A program made the position numbers and the translations under genes. 64,000 nucleotides of DNA, taken from positions 15,376,821-15,440,820 of the forward strand of contig NC_043983.1 of NCBI RefSeq assembly GCF_902150065.1, read 5' to 3'. Below are positions 47,162-59,829 of this stretch, piece after piece (the first letter of the stretch is position 1; every line of letters begins with the position of its first letter). This DNA comes from Myripristis murdjan. Its lineage: Eukaryota; Chordata; Actinopteri; Holocentriformes; Holocentridae. A model generated the notes under the pieces. It ran no database searches. It saw nothing but the letters and a program-made list of their open reading frames with translations, and was not told the DNA's origin.

Positions 47162-48877
47162 ACCATGCAAAGTCTTATTTAACCCTTTTCATCCAATCCT
47201 TCTAATGTTCTGCAAGAGAAAACAACCGGACAAAGTTGGGTCAGTACAAATGTGACCAAACCACTCTGGAAGACAGCAACTGTAATCATTTTTCTATCTT
47301 CACCTAATGTCACGCGATCCAGTACATAATCACTGTGCTTCTACATATTACTGTGTTTGGTATAGTGTAAATTGACTGTTACTGTATTTAACAGTTAAGG
47401 GGAGAAGCCACATACTCTTTCTGATTAATAATGACAAAGAAATGTCACAATATAGATAGATCAACAGACAGCAGTGTGGGAAGGGCAACACATTTTGCAA
47501 CTCTCTCTCCCTCTCTGACGCGTCACCTTTGTGTAACAGGTCGGTTAAATAATTCACATTCTCCAATGTCAGTACAGCCATACTCAAGTGCATTTATTTT
47601 ACATCATCAGGTCCATGCACTTATATAAATTATTAACTTGCATGCAAATAAACAAATGGCTCCATGGCACGCTACACGTAAGGGTCAAAAACTGTTCACC
47701 TGTCCTGGTAAACAACACAACTCTGTTTACTCCTTCACCTGTGGGTACCTTCCCTTTACTCCACATGCCACCTACTGTGCAAAAAGGGAATTACAAGTGA
47801 ATACATGGTTGTTCATTTACATACACAGATAAATGAACACAATGGGACTAACATTTATGGTTTATATACATATATATATAATTATTATTATTAAAACATA
47901 CAACTGCAGTAGACCAGTTGAGCTACTTTTAAAGAAAAACAATGTGTTCAACAGTTGCTGGAATAGGACCAGGAGCCTAGAATGCAAAGTCTCAAGTGAA
48001 AATAAATATAAAATATTACTCATACAGATTGATAAAACCCTCCCTCAGGATTAGGATTCATTACTCACACTCAGTGAGGTTCCTTGGATTGTACTGGAGA
48101 CTACAATAAGTTCCTGCAAATTCAATTTTGAGTTAGTTTCTCATGTAATCTTCAGTGTAAAACTGAACAGACTTCAAATTTGTTATAAGCCCCATTAATA
48201 TGTCATGCGGCTTTATTCCAGCCTGTAGCCAGACCATAGTCCCTTCTTCCAACACAATCTGTATTGTCCCAAGATAAGTAGCTCTGCAAAGCACCAGCCT
48301 CTTCACTCCCCTTGCCGAACCAAATTGAGGTTGATGTGTTAAACGTGTCTTTTAACAATTCATGTATCTTGTCCTCAATCTTACAAAATAAAGTATATTT
48401 CAGTGGAAATGACCAGTCTCTGGAGTCATTGAAATTTAACAGAGGGAGGCATTCCTCTCATGAGGTGTGTAACATAGTGTGCGTTTATTCCTCACCTACC
48501 ACGCCGCACATTTTACACGGCTCACTCTGACATTAATGTTGCAAAAGCTAAGATCAAATAGACCAGTGTTTTGTTTTTTGTTTGTTTGTTTGTTTGCAGT
48601 TGTTGAGATCTAGTTATTCCATATGATTAAATGAGGTCGGACCACCTGTCCCGGTTTACCTGCGTCCACTCTCCATCAGAGCGTCCTATGAGAGATTAAA
48701 GTCTTCCTTATCAATCGCATCGGGAGGTGTGGTCTATAGGCGCAAAACGAAGAGCTTTTTTTTTTTTTTTTTTTTAACGAACTTTGAACTCGGGTGTTTT
48801 AGCTTTTTTTATTTTTCAGCCCCTGGGTTTGCGAGCCATAGGAGTGTGGGTACAGACAGAGTGAAAACAGGCGCTTC
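47162..48877 (+). other. Spacer between P7 and P8
   Basis: Both ends match the P3-P4 spacer of copy A. The middle (about 47880-48625) has no match there, where a microsatellite and Tc1 pieces lie instead. No gene seen. Confidence 0.45.
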
Positions 48878-48904
48878 GAGAGCTAAAGGACGGGGATATT
48901 TCCC
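48878..48904 (+). promoter_or_regulatory. Shortened 5' flank element of P8
   Basis: GAGAGCTAAAGGACGGGGATATTTCCC: the same outline as before P4, but the AGGAAAAACCGGAACA middle is reduced. Ends about 40 bp before the start codon. Confidence 0.35.
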
Positions 48905-48944
48905 ATAGCCTACTGACCAGCTGTCTGTGTTGCTCGACTTTACA

Positions 48945-51900
48945 ATGTGGCTGTATGATCTTTTGTTCAGCCTCGACGTCAAGGCAATACTGCTGTTTAT
49001 TGTTTTCTTTCTCTTGGTAGCGAATTTCCTCAAAAACAGGAACGCTGAAAATTACCCTCCCGGACCCCTGGCTCTGCCCCTTGTGGGTCACCTGTTCAGT
49101 GTCGACTTGGGACGACCTCACTTCACCTTTACCAAGGTAAGCCCTCAACACAGAGGTGTCAACACGACCCCAAATGACAATGAGAACGCCAGATGATTTC
49201 ATTTCACATGTAACATCATTTCAAATTGCTTTTTAGTTTTTTCTGATATGAAAAATAAGCCGTGCTGTTCAGAATTGACATTAACATTTACATTTTATCT
49301 GGAAGAGAAATGCAGCATGAAGTCAACACCATTTACACCATTACTTAGGGCTGGGTAATATATCAGTATTATATTGATATCATCATATGAGACTAGATAT
49401 TGTCTGGGACTTTCTATATTGAGATGTTGTGATATAGCATAAGTGTTGTCTTTTCCTAGTTTTAAAAGCTTTATTCCTTTAAGGTGATGTATATTTACTT
49501 ACCAGACTTTTGCAGCTGTCCTATTTGCTTTTACCCATGTAGTTATTATATCAGCATTATTGATGATTATTTATCAAAAATCTAATTATGTAAATATTTT
49601 GTGAAAGCACCAGTAGTCATCCCCACAATATCATCACAATATCAACATTGAGGCATTTGGTCAAAAACACCATGATATTTGATTTTGTCCACATTGCCCA
49701 GCCCTACAACTGCTAGTGTACCTCTGAACTGGGTTATTTGTAAGCTGCTGTCAGCAAAGTAATGACCCTGTGTAGCCTCTTGTAATTTAAGAATAGGCAT
49801 GAATTTCAGTTGCCCAGTGAACTGAAATTCATGCCATGCCCACCAGTCACTATTCACTGGAAAACTTTAGAACGTAACTACTTTTTCATACTTTGACCTC
49901 AATGGCTCTTTTCTTTTCCAACTCTAAAATGTTAAGGAGCTTTGAGATGTGCAAATGTATTCAACCATTTGGCATTTTTTATGTTTCATGCAATGCCCAC
50001 AGCTAACCAAGGCCTATGGGAATGTGTTCAGCATCCGTTTTGGGAGAGATAAGATGGTGTTTGTGTGTGGGTACAAGATGGTGAAGGAGGCCATAGTGAC
50101 ACAGGCAGAGAACTTTGTGGATCGGCCGTACAGTCCATTGTTTGAGAGGGTATATAATGGGACATCAGGTGAAACTCTTTCTCCCTCTCTTCCTTTCTCA
50201 TATTGTACAGGAATGAGTTATCACAACCCTTATACTGTTTATTACATCTTCATTGTCCATAGCTGGTCTATTCACAAGCAATGGCGAAACATGGAAGAAA
50301 CAGCGGCGTTTTGCCCTGTCGACCTTACGTAACTTTGGTCTGGGAAAAAGCTCTATGGAACAGTCTATTTGTGAGGAGTGTCACCATCTACTGGAAGAGA
50401 TGGAGAAAGAGAAAGGTATACAGAAGAATTAACTTTGATTCCCACATCATTACATATTTCTAAGCAATATATTTGAATAGAGGACTTCATTATTCCAGGT
50501 GGAGCTTTCCATCCAGCAAGACTCTTCAACAATGCTGTATCCAACATCATTTGCCAGCTGGTGATGGGGAGACGATTTGACTACAGCGACCATAACTTCC
50601 AGATCCTGCTTAAGTACCTGTCTGGAGCCATGCAGCTGGAGGGCAGCATATGGGGTCTAGTAAGCAGAAAATAGTGTGAAGCTTCAGAGGGTAGTAGAAC
50701 ATTAATGGAATTGTACATAAAATGTCACCTCACTGGCAATTTTCCTCTAATAGTTGTATGAGGCGTTTCCTGGAGTGATGAAACACTTGCCTGGTCCTCA
50801 CAACAAAATATTTAGTTATTATAAATACTTGGAGGGATTCATCAGTCAGGAGATACAGAGGCACAAGAAGGACCTGGACCCCAATAATCCACGGGACTAC
50901 ATTGACACTTTCATCCTGGAAATGCACAATGTATGTGAGCTACCACATAGCACATAGGCTGCTGAATCATATTTTCTGGCTGTCAAGCCACCATTCACTC
51001 ACCACTATGTATCTCTGCTTCATTTCTGAGCAGCACCAAGGAGAGTCTAATCTGGGCTTCAGTGAGGCCAATCTGGCTCTGTGCTCTCTAGATCTGTTTG
51101 TGGCTGGAACAGAGACCACCTCCACCACTTTGCTTTGGGCCTTGACTTTCCTCATCAAGAACCCTGATGTTCAGGGTAGGTGAAATCCCCAGTCCTATTC
51201 TGGGCTCACTGTGGACATGTATACGTAAAAATTGCTGAATTTATATTTTTAAAAAGTCTGTATGCTTTGTTTGCTTTTTGAAAGCTCATATTCTTGTGGC
51301 AGGGAGGCACACTAACTACACAGTAAATATTTCTTTCACAGAGGCATTCTGAAGTGGTGCTCAGTAAATGGGAACTAAAGCTAATAACAATAGTGAAAAA
51401 ACCCTTCAGGACTTCACCTTGATCCCTTTCATCATCACATGTGTTTCTGCAAGAACTACGTTGTCATTGCATAATAAATAATTAAAACACTCCAGCAGGC
51501 ACAGTTAACTGGAAAAAACAGCAATATCTGTGCAGGGAGGCAGGGAAAGATAATACTTTTGTTTGGAATAGAAATACATAGACTAGAACAAAAGTCTGCC
51601 TACTTCAGTGATTTAATATGCATGCATGCTATTGTGTCCTGAAGAAAAGAACTTGCTGTGAAATACTTAAAGGCCCCATGGCATTAAAAATGCAATTTTC
51701 ATTGTTTTTGCGTGATAGGGAAGGTCTTGGGGCCACATGAATACTGTCCCATGCATTAAACCTGTGATAAATGGAGAAGTGCACACAGCCCGTTTTTTGA
51801 AACTCTCCCTGTAAAACGAGCGGACTGCACTTCCGTTAATTGATGATGTCATGAGGACGGTGACTCCGCCCACAGCCCACCTCCCCGGCCAACAAGCTCA

Positions 51901-53406
51901 CAAGCCAGCGAACTTAGCCAGTCTGGCTCCGCTCTCAGGGCAGCAAGTTCACAACATATTTAACAAACATAATTTACCATTCTGAAACATCCTGTAATAA
52001 ATGGATTTGAGGTGGTTCGGTGTCTCCTGCCGTCTGTGGGATCGGAGTCGGGCTCAAACATGTACGGTCGTAAACCATGACACTCAGGGTCCTGGTTTCA
52101 CAGGTGCCGCAGGGTTTTAGTCCAAATTTGCTCGTCTGTTGGGCTCATTTCAGCGCTGACTATTTCATCAACCCGACACATCACAATGCCGACACATCAC
52201 AATGTCTGTGGTTCGGGATCGGAGTCGGGCTCAAACATGTACAGTCGTATAACATCACAGTCAACAGTAGCCATGACAATCATACATAAGATGATAATTC
52301 CTGTTTACCGGTGAGCACCATAGAGCTCCGTTGAGCAATGTAGGTTTCAATTACTTGCTTGTGATTGGCCCGACCATATGTCACTCAGAAAACAGTCAGC
52401 CAATCAGCAGAGAGGTGCTGATTCTCTCTTCTGATTGGCTAAATGAACCGTGCTGCCAGAGCTCCAGGAGAAAGGCAGGAGTGAGGAGCTGTAAAACTAT
52501 ATTTAGAAGACCACAGGGACTCAAAAACACAAATACGTCCTGCTAGGGATATCAACATATAAAATAAAGCCCTTCAAATGTGCACTCTTTTCCAATTTAT
52601 TGTGAGCTTAAATACTTCACTTTGACTATCTAGAAAAAGTCCAGGCAGAGATCGACAGAGTGATTGGACAGACCCGCCAGCCCACTATGGCCGACAGACC
52701 CAACATGCCCTACACTGACGCTGTCATCCATGAGATTCAGAGGATGGGAAACATTGTCCCTCTCAACGGACTCAGGATGGCTGCCAAAGACACAACACTG
52801 GGAGGTTACTTCATACCCAAGGTGCACCCATGCATAGACCACAGTTATTCAAGAAGTCAAAACTGTTGTTCATGTTTCTTGACAGTGGTGAAAATATGAA
52901 ACAAAATGTGGGTGAAGTCAGTCAGTGTTTGACTTTTACCTTTGATTCATGTTAGGGTACTGCCTTGATGCCCATGCTGACCTCTGTGCTGTTTGACAAG
53001 AATGAATGGGAGACTCCAGACACCTTCAACCCTAGACACTTTCTAGATGCTGAGGGCAAATTTGTAAGGAGAGAGGCGTTCTTGCCTTTCTCTGCAGGTA
53101 AACTACTTTATGCCTAATCTCAAACATGACCCAACAATGATCACAACATAGTCTGGATTTAATCCAGACTATGCTGTGATCCAGAGCTGTTTTTCCCCTG
53201 CATGTTTGAACGTGTGTTTTTTTTCCTCAGGGAAACGTGTGTGTCTTGGAGAAGGCCTAGCCAGGATGGAGCTGTTCCTGTTTTTTGTCAGTTTATTCCA
53301 GAAGTTCACTTTCTCCACACTGGATGGAGTAGAGCTGGATACTGAGGGAGTAATTGGAACTACACACGTACCGAAACCCTTCAAGGTCTATGCCAAGGCT
53401 CGCTGA
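48945..53406 (+). CDS. P8: CYP2N-like cytochrome P450, intact, 9 exons
   Basis: Exons: 48945-49136, 50003-50168, 50263-50415, 50499-50659, 50754-50930, 51034-51175, 52634-52821, 52956-53097, 53231-53406; 498 residues. Block-B partner of P4: exon 1 is type 2 and differs from P4 at three of 64 residues (Val/Ile, Asp/Asn, Leu/Phe). WKKQR, AGTETT (preceded by Val, [10 protein letters not shown]), EIQR and FSAGKRVCLG with Cys445 are intact. The meander region reads FNPRHF where the sister genes have FNPGHF. Intron 6 (1.46 kb) holds an insertion of about 0.9 kb not in P4; intron 1 holds the shared MITE and a perfect hairpin. AATAAA at 54024-54029. Expected ER monooxygenase. Confidence 0.92.
49346..49706. 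mobile_element. MITE in P8 intron 1 (TAGGGCTGGG ends)
   Basis: Ends TAGGGCTGGGTAATAT and, inverted, TAGGGCTGGGCAATGT. Same element and place as 24779-25148 in P4. Confidence 0.65.
49796..49835. repeat. Perfect 16-bp inverted repeat (hairpin) in P8 intron 1
   Basis: GGCATGAATTTCAGTT and its exact reverse complement are separated by 8 bases. The surrounding 150 bp (about 49725-49880) is absent from P4 intron 1, so it looks like part of a small insertion. Confidence 0.7.
51672..52585. mobile_element. Insertion of about 0.9 kb in P8 intron 6
   Basis: P4 and P8 are collinear up to the AAAGG near 51672 and again shortly before exon 7. The extra text begins GGCCCCATGGCATT and includes a unit repeated nearby (GATCGGAGTCGGGCTCAAAC at 52040 and 52209). 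Family not assigned; P4 has a different short filler at this point. Confidence 0.5.
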
Positions 53407-54210
53407 ACCATGAAAAGTCTCATTTAACCCTTTTCACTTGTTAACCCTTCTTCACCTTTGTCTATTGTTTGATTTTCCCATGCCAGCGATGGTACCATTC
53501 CCACACTCTATAAAATGGACAAATGTACTAATTATAAGACCACATCCAAAGAATTGTACCTTGCAATATGTCTACTGAGTTCTTTCAGAACAAGGTTAAA
53601 ACTAACAAATCTGTGGCACTTAGTAAAGTCAACTGACTTACTTAACACAAATTGTGAAAGACTTTGTAAATCACTCATAAACACAGTTTCTCTTAAAAAA
53701 AAAAAAAAGTCAGTTTCTTGCTGCTTGCCATATCAAGGACAGAAATGAAAAAGAGAAGGGGAGAAAAAACAGCACATTATAAGTCAATGGGACAATACTG
53801 CAGGACAAATGTACTTTTAAATGTACTTTTAATCTCCTTTTTGATCATGTTTTTTTCAAGTGAGAGTAGTTTTGCATTTTGCAGGGATGGTAGGCAAAGT
53901 AGATTGGCTTAAGGCTTTTATTTTTTGCCCTTTTTTTTGTTAGTGGTATATTTTGGTCTGTCCTCAGCTTATTCCTTGTCTATGTATTTGAGAGGAAACT
54001 GCCTATGACTTGATTATTGGGTCAATAAAGGATGTTTTCACTCTCTCTCTCTCCCTCTGTTATGCATCTCTATCATCATGGCGACATGCATTGTGACTCA
54101 CCACAGTACCACCCATCTCTAATTAGGTTTTGGATGGCGCAGCAAGTGAGGGCCCAAACATTTGATATTTATCCGTCCCTTGCTCTCCTTTGCTCCGGCT
54201 CTGCTTCACG
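53407..54210 (+). other. Spacer between P8 and P9
   Basis: Probable 3' UTR of P8 with AATAAA at 54024-54029 and the P9 promoter. Collinear with 28040-28794. No gene seen. Confidence 0.5.
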
Positions 54211-57200
54211 ATGTGGCTCTGTGATCTGCTTCTGGGGCTTGACCTCAAGGGAATACTGCTTTTTATTTTTTCCACTCTCCTGCTTGTTTACTTTCTTAAA
54301 AAGCGGAATCCACCCAACTTTCCTCCAGGACCACTGGCTCTTCCACTTTTAGGAAATGTGTTCAGCATCGATATTAAACAACCTCACATTTACCTAACCA
54401 AGGTAAGCAGCTTCAAGGCATTTCAATAAACACATGATGAGAGTAGGAAAAACAATAAAACCAAGCACTGCAGATTATTTTTTAGTTATGGATTACTTAT
54501 AATGAGAAATTACTGCCCTATATATTAGTACTATTTCTGCTTCATATATGAGATTACTACATAAACCTATTTTTTAAAAACATAACACCATATCATAGAG
54601 TACCAAAATGTGAAAAAAGAAAGAGAAGAAGAAAATAGTTGAAAAAGTAGAAAACAATGTTTAGAAACTGCTGATTGCAAGTCACATTGTTTTGAGAGTA
54701 TTGTCCTGAGACATGCATCTTACCAGAGTCACATGCTGGACAACAAGGGATTTATTCTCTGCTGCGCACACAGCTAGCTGATGCCTATGGGAATGTGTTT
54801 TGCATGCGCCTGGGAAGAGACACAACAGTGTTTGTGTCTGGCTACAAGATGGTGAAGGAGGCTTTAGTGACGCAGGCAGAGAACTTCATGGATCGGCCTG
54901 ACAATCCGATGGTTTCCAGGCTTTATTCAGGGAACTCAGGTGAATCAGAGTGACTGGCCTCACATCACACTACACACACACACACACAGAGCTCAGGCAA
55001 TCAGGCTGCCTCCTAATCTCTGAACCCTCTCTGTCCCAGCGGGGCTTTTCTTCAGTAATGGGCAGGTATGGCGGAGACAGCGGCGTTTTGCCATGACTGC
55101 TTTACGTACCTTTGGTGTGGTGAAGAACTCCTTGGAGCAGAGCATCTGTGAGGAGAGCCGTCATCTCCAGGAGGGGATGGAGAAACAGAAAAGTTAGCAA
55201 CAAGAACAGAAAAGAGGGCAAAACATGACAAAATTGAACCAAAACAAAACCTAGCCAACTATTACTGATGGTTCTGTTTCTTGTTTAGGTGAACCATTTG
55301 ACCCAGTGCACCTCTTCAACAATGCTGTGTCCAACATCATCTGTCAGATAGTGTTTGGGAGGCGGTTCGACTATAGTGACCACAATTTCCAGACCATGCT
55401 TAAGAATCTGACTGACATGGTCCATCTGGAAGGTTCCATATGGGCTCAGGTGGGACGCAAAATCAGCTCAGACACTGCTCAATATGGACACAGTCAAAAC
55501 CAGCAGCAATTTATGATAGCGCATTCAAAAATGGCAAGGGGTACCCAGTATATACGAAGGTCAGAAAGTAACCAAAGTGCAAGGGATCTAAAATATGTTT
55601 GATATTTCTGTTGTTTAATCATTATATTGAATGATTTGATGAAACAATCTTTACGTTTTCTTTGTATTAACTTATTTCTTGTGTTTTGAGCGTCACCTAT
55701 CCACCTCCACCCAGTAGTGGAATCATTAATCACCAGAAACTTAAAAACGTCCACTCACATGGAGAGATTAATCAGTGCAATGAGGAAATTGACAAGAAAT
55801 GAATTTAATATGAGTATATTTCATATCTATCTTCAGTGTGTAAGTTTTAGTTGGGACAAAAACAATTCATTTTAAATGCAGATTATGTGTACAGATGTGT
55901 CACTGCAAGAAATCATTTGACTTGTGTCAACTAAAACTTATTTAAAATAAATAAATAAATAAATAAAATTGTCAGCTACATTGCTAATGGATTCCCATTT
56001 TGTCTCCAAGCAGCTGTACAATGCATTCCCCAGACTGATGAAGAGCCTGCCAGGGCCTCACAATGCCATTTTTAGCCTCTGTAAATCACTGGAGGCCTTC
56101 ATCAGAGGAGAGATAGAGAGACACAAGGTGGACTTGGACCCCAACAACCCACGAGATTACATTGACACCTTCCTCATGGAGGAGAAAGTATGGAGGAGGC
56201 CCGCCATGTCTGTCTGTCCTGTCATGTCCGTATTTTGCCTTACATCTCTTATTTGTTCTAATATCACTGCATGGCCTAGAGGTGATTAATCTAACTTAAA
56301 CTCCAGTAAATCTTATATTTTCATTGAATAATAAGTAAATATGCATGATTTAATGTAGTTCTTCTATGCCGAATAGAAAAATAGTTAAGCAAAATAGTTA
56401 TATTGTCGGTACAGAACATTTTTGCTTTTTAGTTATTTTGGTGTGCATTAGTCTCTAAACCCAAATTTAACATCCTATGTTTTGTCAACCGCTTGTAAAG
56501 CACTTTGAATTGCAATTTTATGTGTTTGAAAGGTGCAATATGGATAAAGTTTGTTTGATTGATTGATTGATGGCTCATAGTAGGAGTGGTGGATTTTGAC
56601 CAGCGCATTAACATTTTACTATTATAGGGTCACAGGTGTGTGATTGTGTGGTATTTTACAGCTTGGAATGTGACTCAGCCAATCAGTAATGACCACATCT
56701 ATTATTAAGTGAATATGTTTGCCCACTCTCGTCTCCATGCATTGTTTCTTGCAGCTCGAAGGGAACCGTGCGGTGGGGTTTTATGACGGTAACCTGGTTC
56801 TGTGCTGTCTGGATCTGTTCCTGGCTGGCACTGAAACCACATCCAAGACACTGCAGTGGGGCCTCATCTATCTCATCAAGTACCCACACATCCAGGGTGA
56901 GTTTTCAGAGGAGATGAAACTTTAATGACGCCTGAGGGGGAATAACACAGCATAAAATATGTGAGAAAACAAGGCAAGTTGAAGGTCAAAGGTGGTGCAC
57001 TCCTCATGCAACAAATTTAGAGTTTGTTCACAGCCAATTGACAACTATAGCAGGTAAACCTAAGTGTTACTGATGACATTGATTAAGGGTCCGTTCCATA
57101 TAGGTTAACAGAGCTAATTCATGAAACTGTGAGAAAAGCATCTTGTCAAGTGTCGTTTTTCCCCTTCGCTTTATTCTTAATAAAGAAGGAAAATGATATC

Positions 57201-59731
57201 CTCCTTATGTTTATGTAAATTTCTTATTTTTCTTCCCAAGAAAAACCCTTCATCCATCTTAAAATTCCTACAATGAAAAAGTAAGGCTCCAATTTTGGAA
57301 AATTAGGATATAATTCAGTGTGTTTATAGGTTTTCTTACACCATTCAGATTGCATTATTAACATTTAATATAAAATTTTATTTGGTGTATACCCACATAG
57401 ACTCATGGAAAACAAGCCAGCAAACTGTAGTTACACTATAGGTTTTGGCCAAGTAACAACAAACAAATGTTTAAACCTTTTCATGTATTTACTTATCGCA
57501 GTAAACCAAATATTGGATGGATTTAGTGATGTGATGCAATGGATTTGTTCTGCAACCTAATATAGCAAACCAAGTTTTCTCCTACCCGTGTTCTCCTACA
57601 GTGTTAATATGGACAAACGGGCCTATTTTAACAAACAAAAATTTAAATTCAGTCTCCTAGTCTCAACATTGTGGAAGCTAAACCTTATTAACAATGATTA
57701 ATTCAGCCCTTATCGTGAGAAATTCATATGGTGGAAAATTACAGACACTGGTATGAACTATGAATGCCCATAAGAGCATTCACCTCAAGAACACATTTGT
57801 GAATGTGGCCCCAGGGCCCTTGTGTTGTGCATGCTGGCTCACTGGAGAGGCTCTTGTACACTGAAACGGAAAGGAACTATTATTAATGTCTTTAGTAACA
57901 CTTGTGCTTCCCCTGCATTTCAACAGGGCTATATCCTTGAAGGAATTCTCACTACTCTGTGGTGACCACTCATGGATTAACAAGTTCTATTAATAAAGGC
58001 CACAACACAAAATTGCTCTCACATACATATAGAGATATTATACATTCAGTTATACGTCCCCTGCCTGACACTAGCTCCCTGCAAGCACACACACTGCTGA
58101 GACACAGATATTAAAACATTATGACTATTATCATTCGGTTGCCGTGCTCCACACAGAAGACGGTGATCTGAGAACTAGTCTGAGTAGCATTTTCTGACAA
58201 AGATCTTTCCACTTTAACCTGATTAATTTTTTAGTCGTGAATCACAGCTAAATCCTTATAAGCCAAACAAACTCACTGATAATATTCTCATGTTTAAGTG
58301 TAACTTCTCTTTGACTATCTAGAAAAAGTCCAGGCAGAGATCGACAGAGTGATTGGACAGACCCGCCAGCCCACTATGGCCGACAGATCCAACATGCCCT
58401 ACACTGACGCTGTCATCCATGAGATTCAGAGGATGGGAAACATTGTCCCTCTCAACGGACTCAGGATTGCCACCAGAGACACAACACTGGGAGGTTACTT
58501 CATACCCAAGGTATGCTCAAGACCCCAGCGATTGTTCATGCATCCAAATTTCCTGGAAAAAAAACAAACAAACAAAAAAAACACAGCATGTAATCTTTTA
58601 TGTCCAGGTATTACTGAAGACTCCGTTCCATTCAGGTTTAACAGAGCAAGGGTGTTGGTGTTGTTCATGGTGGCTCACTGGAAAGGCCCTGCTACATTTA
58701 AATGGAACTGAACCTTAATCAATATCAGTAACACCTGAATTTACCTGCTATTTCATGTCAAAATGGCTGCTGTGAAAAAGGTCTACTGTTTGAAACACAA
58801 ACATCAGGAGAACATCAGCCAGTATGTGTTGCTGCTGCCAGTATTTTACCTATCAACATACTTAGGGTTACTTTATACCAAATATATTTTTGTTAGTGCA
58901 AAATTCAGTTTTTTTGTATTATTGCTTTTGGTTTAAGATTAAAGTGACTCCAAAAATGATCCTGAAATAGACAGAGGAACATTTCAAATGGCATATATAA
59001 CAATTGTTCAGTCATTGGTTATTAAGATACATGCATGGGCAGAGCAGTCACATAACCTGATGAACAACACTGCCTGTGTCATCTTTCCAGCAGTGACCAT
59101 GTGACTATGAGACATCTCTGTTGACTTGACTGGGTCAACAAGCTGCATTCAACCAGCTGGTTTCTCCTCCCTGTATGCTATTATTATGTATTTAATGGAA
59201 AGTGCTCCCAAAAGCAGCTGTGTATCAACTTTTGTGTTTCCAGACACAGCTTGCTGTAAGTACACCTAAGCCACTGAAGCTATCTGACTCATTGCAGAGG
59301 TGTGTGTGTTTTCCTGTGTTGTGTGTAGGGAACCACTCTGATGGCCAACCTGACCTCTGTGCTGTTTGACAAGACTGAATGGGAGACTCCAAACACCTTC
59401 AACCCCGGACACTTCCTAGATGCTGATGGCAAGTTTGTTAGGAGGGGTGCATTCTTGCCTTTCTCTGCAGGTGAAGTTGACTGGCATTGAACTGAGAATT
59501 TTGATTTGATACTGAACCAACTCCAAAACCAATCATCCACGTTTGTTTTCCTCAGGAAAGCGTGCGTGCCTGGGAGAAGGCCTGGCCAGAATGGAGCTGT
59601 TCTTGTTTTTCGTCACATTGTTGCAGAAGTTGTGTTTCTCCACACTGGACGGAGTAGAGCTGAGGACAGAGGGAATCATTGGAACCACACGCACGCCACA
59701 CCTATTCAAGATTTATGCCAAACCTCGTTGA
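54211..59731 (+). CDS. P9: CYP2N-like cytochrome P450, intact, 9 exons
   Basis: Exons: 54211-54402, 54774-54939, 55040-55192, 55289-55449, 56014-56187, 56755-56896, 58323-58510, 59329-59470, 59556-59731; 1494 bp, 497 residues. Anchor and hinge [18 protein letters not shown] at 130-134, [10 protein letters not shown] at 306-315, EIQR, FSAGKRACLG with Cys444. Exon 5 is one codon shorter than in its neighbours. The exon 3 donor is AAAA/GTTAGC, giving Ser at the exon 3-4 junction where the others have Gly. Exons 1-6 are clearly divergent from P3/P4/P7/P8 but exon 7 is nearly identical, a likely conversion tract. P5 is its dead duplicate. Last cytochrome before HOOK1; a LINE relic lies in its 3' flank. 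Confidence 0.92.
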
Positions 59732-59829
59732 ACATACTCTCATTTTTCCTAAAAGGAGAATATAGTCAACTTTTGGAGCTATGTCCACCCCCCCAAATTT
59801 GAGCTATTTTAACTCCCCTAGGCCAAGTA

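Larger units (their letters stand above)
37531..56810 (+). repeat. Duplicated block, copy B
   Basis: Collinear with 8077-30680. Starts abruptly at TGAGGGAAATCAGTC after an AACCCA-rich repeat and holds P6, P7, P8 and P9 through part of exon 6. Shorter than copy A because several transposons are missing. Confidence 0.88.
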
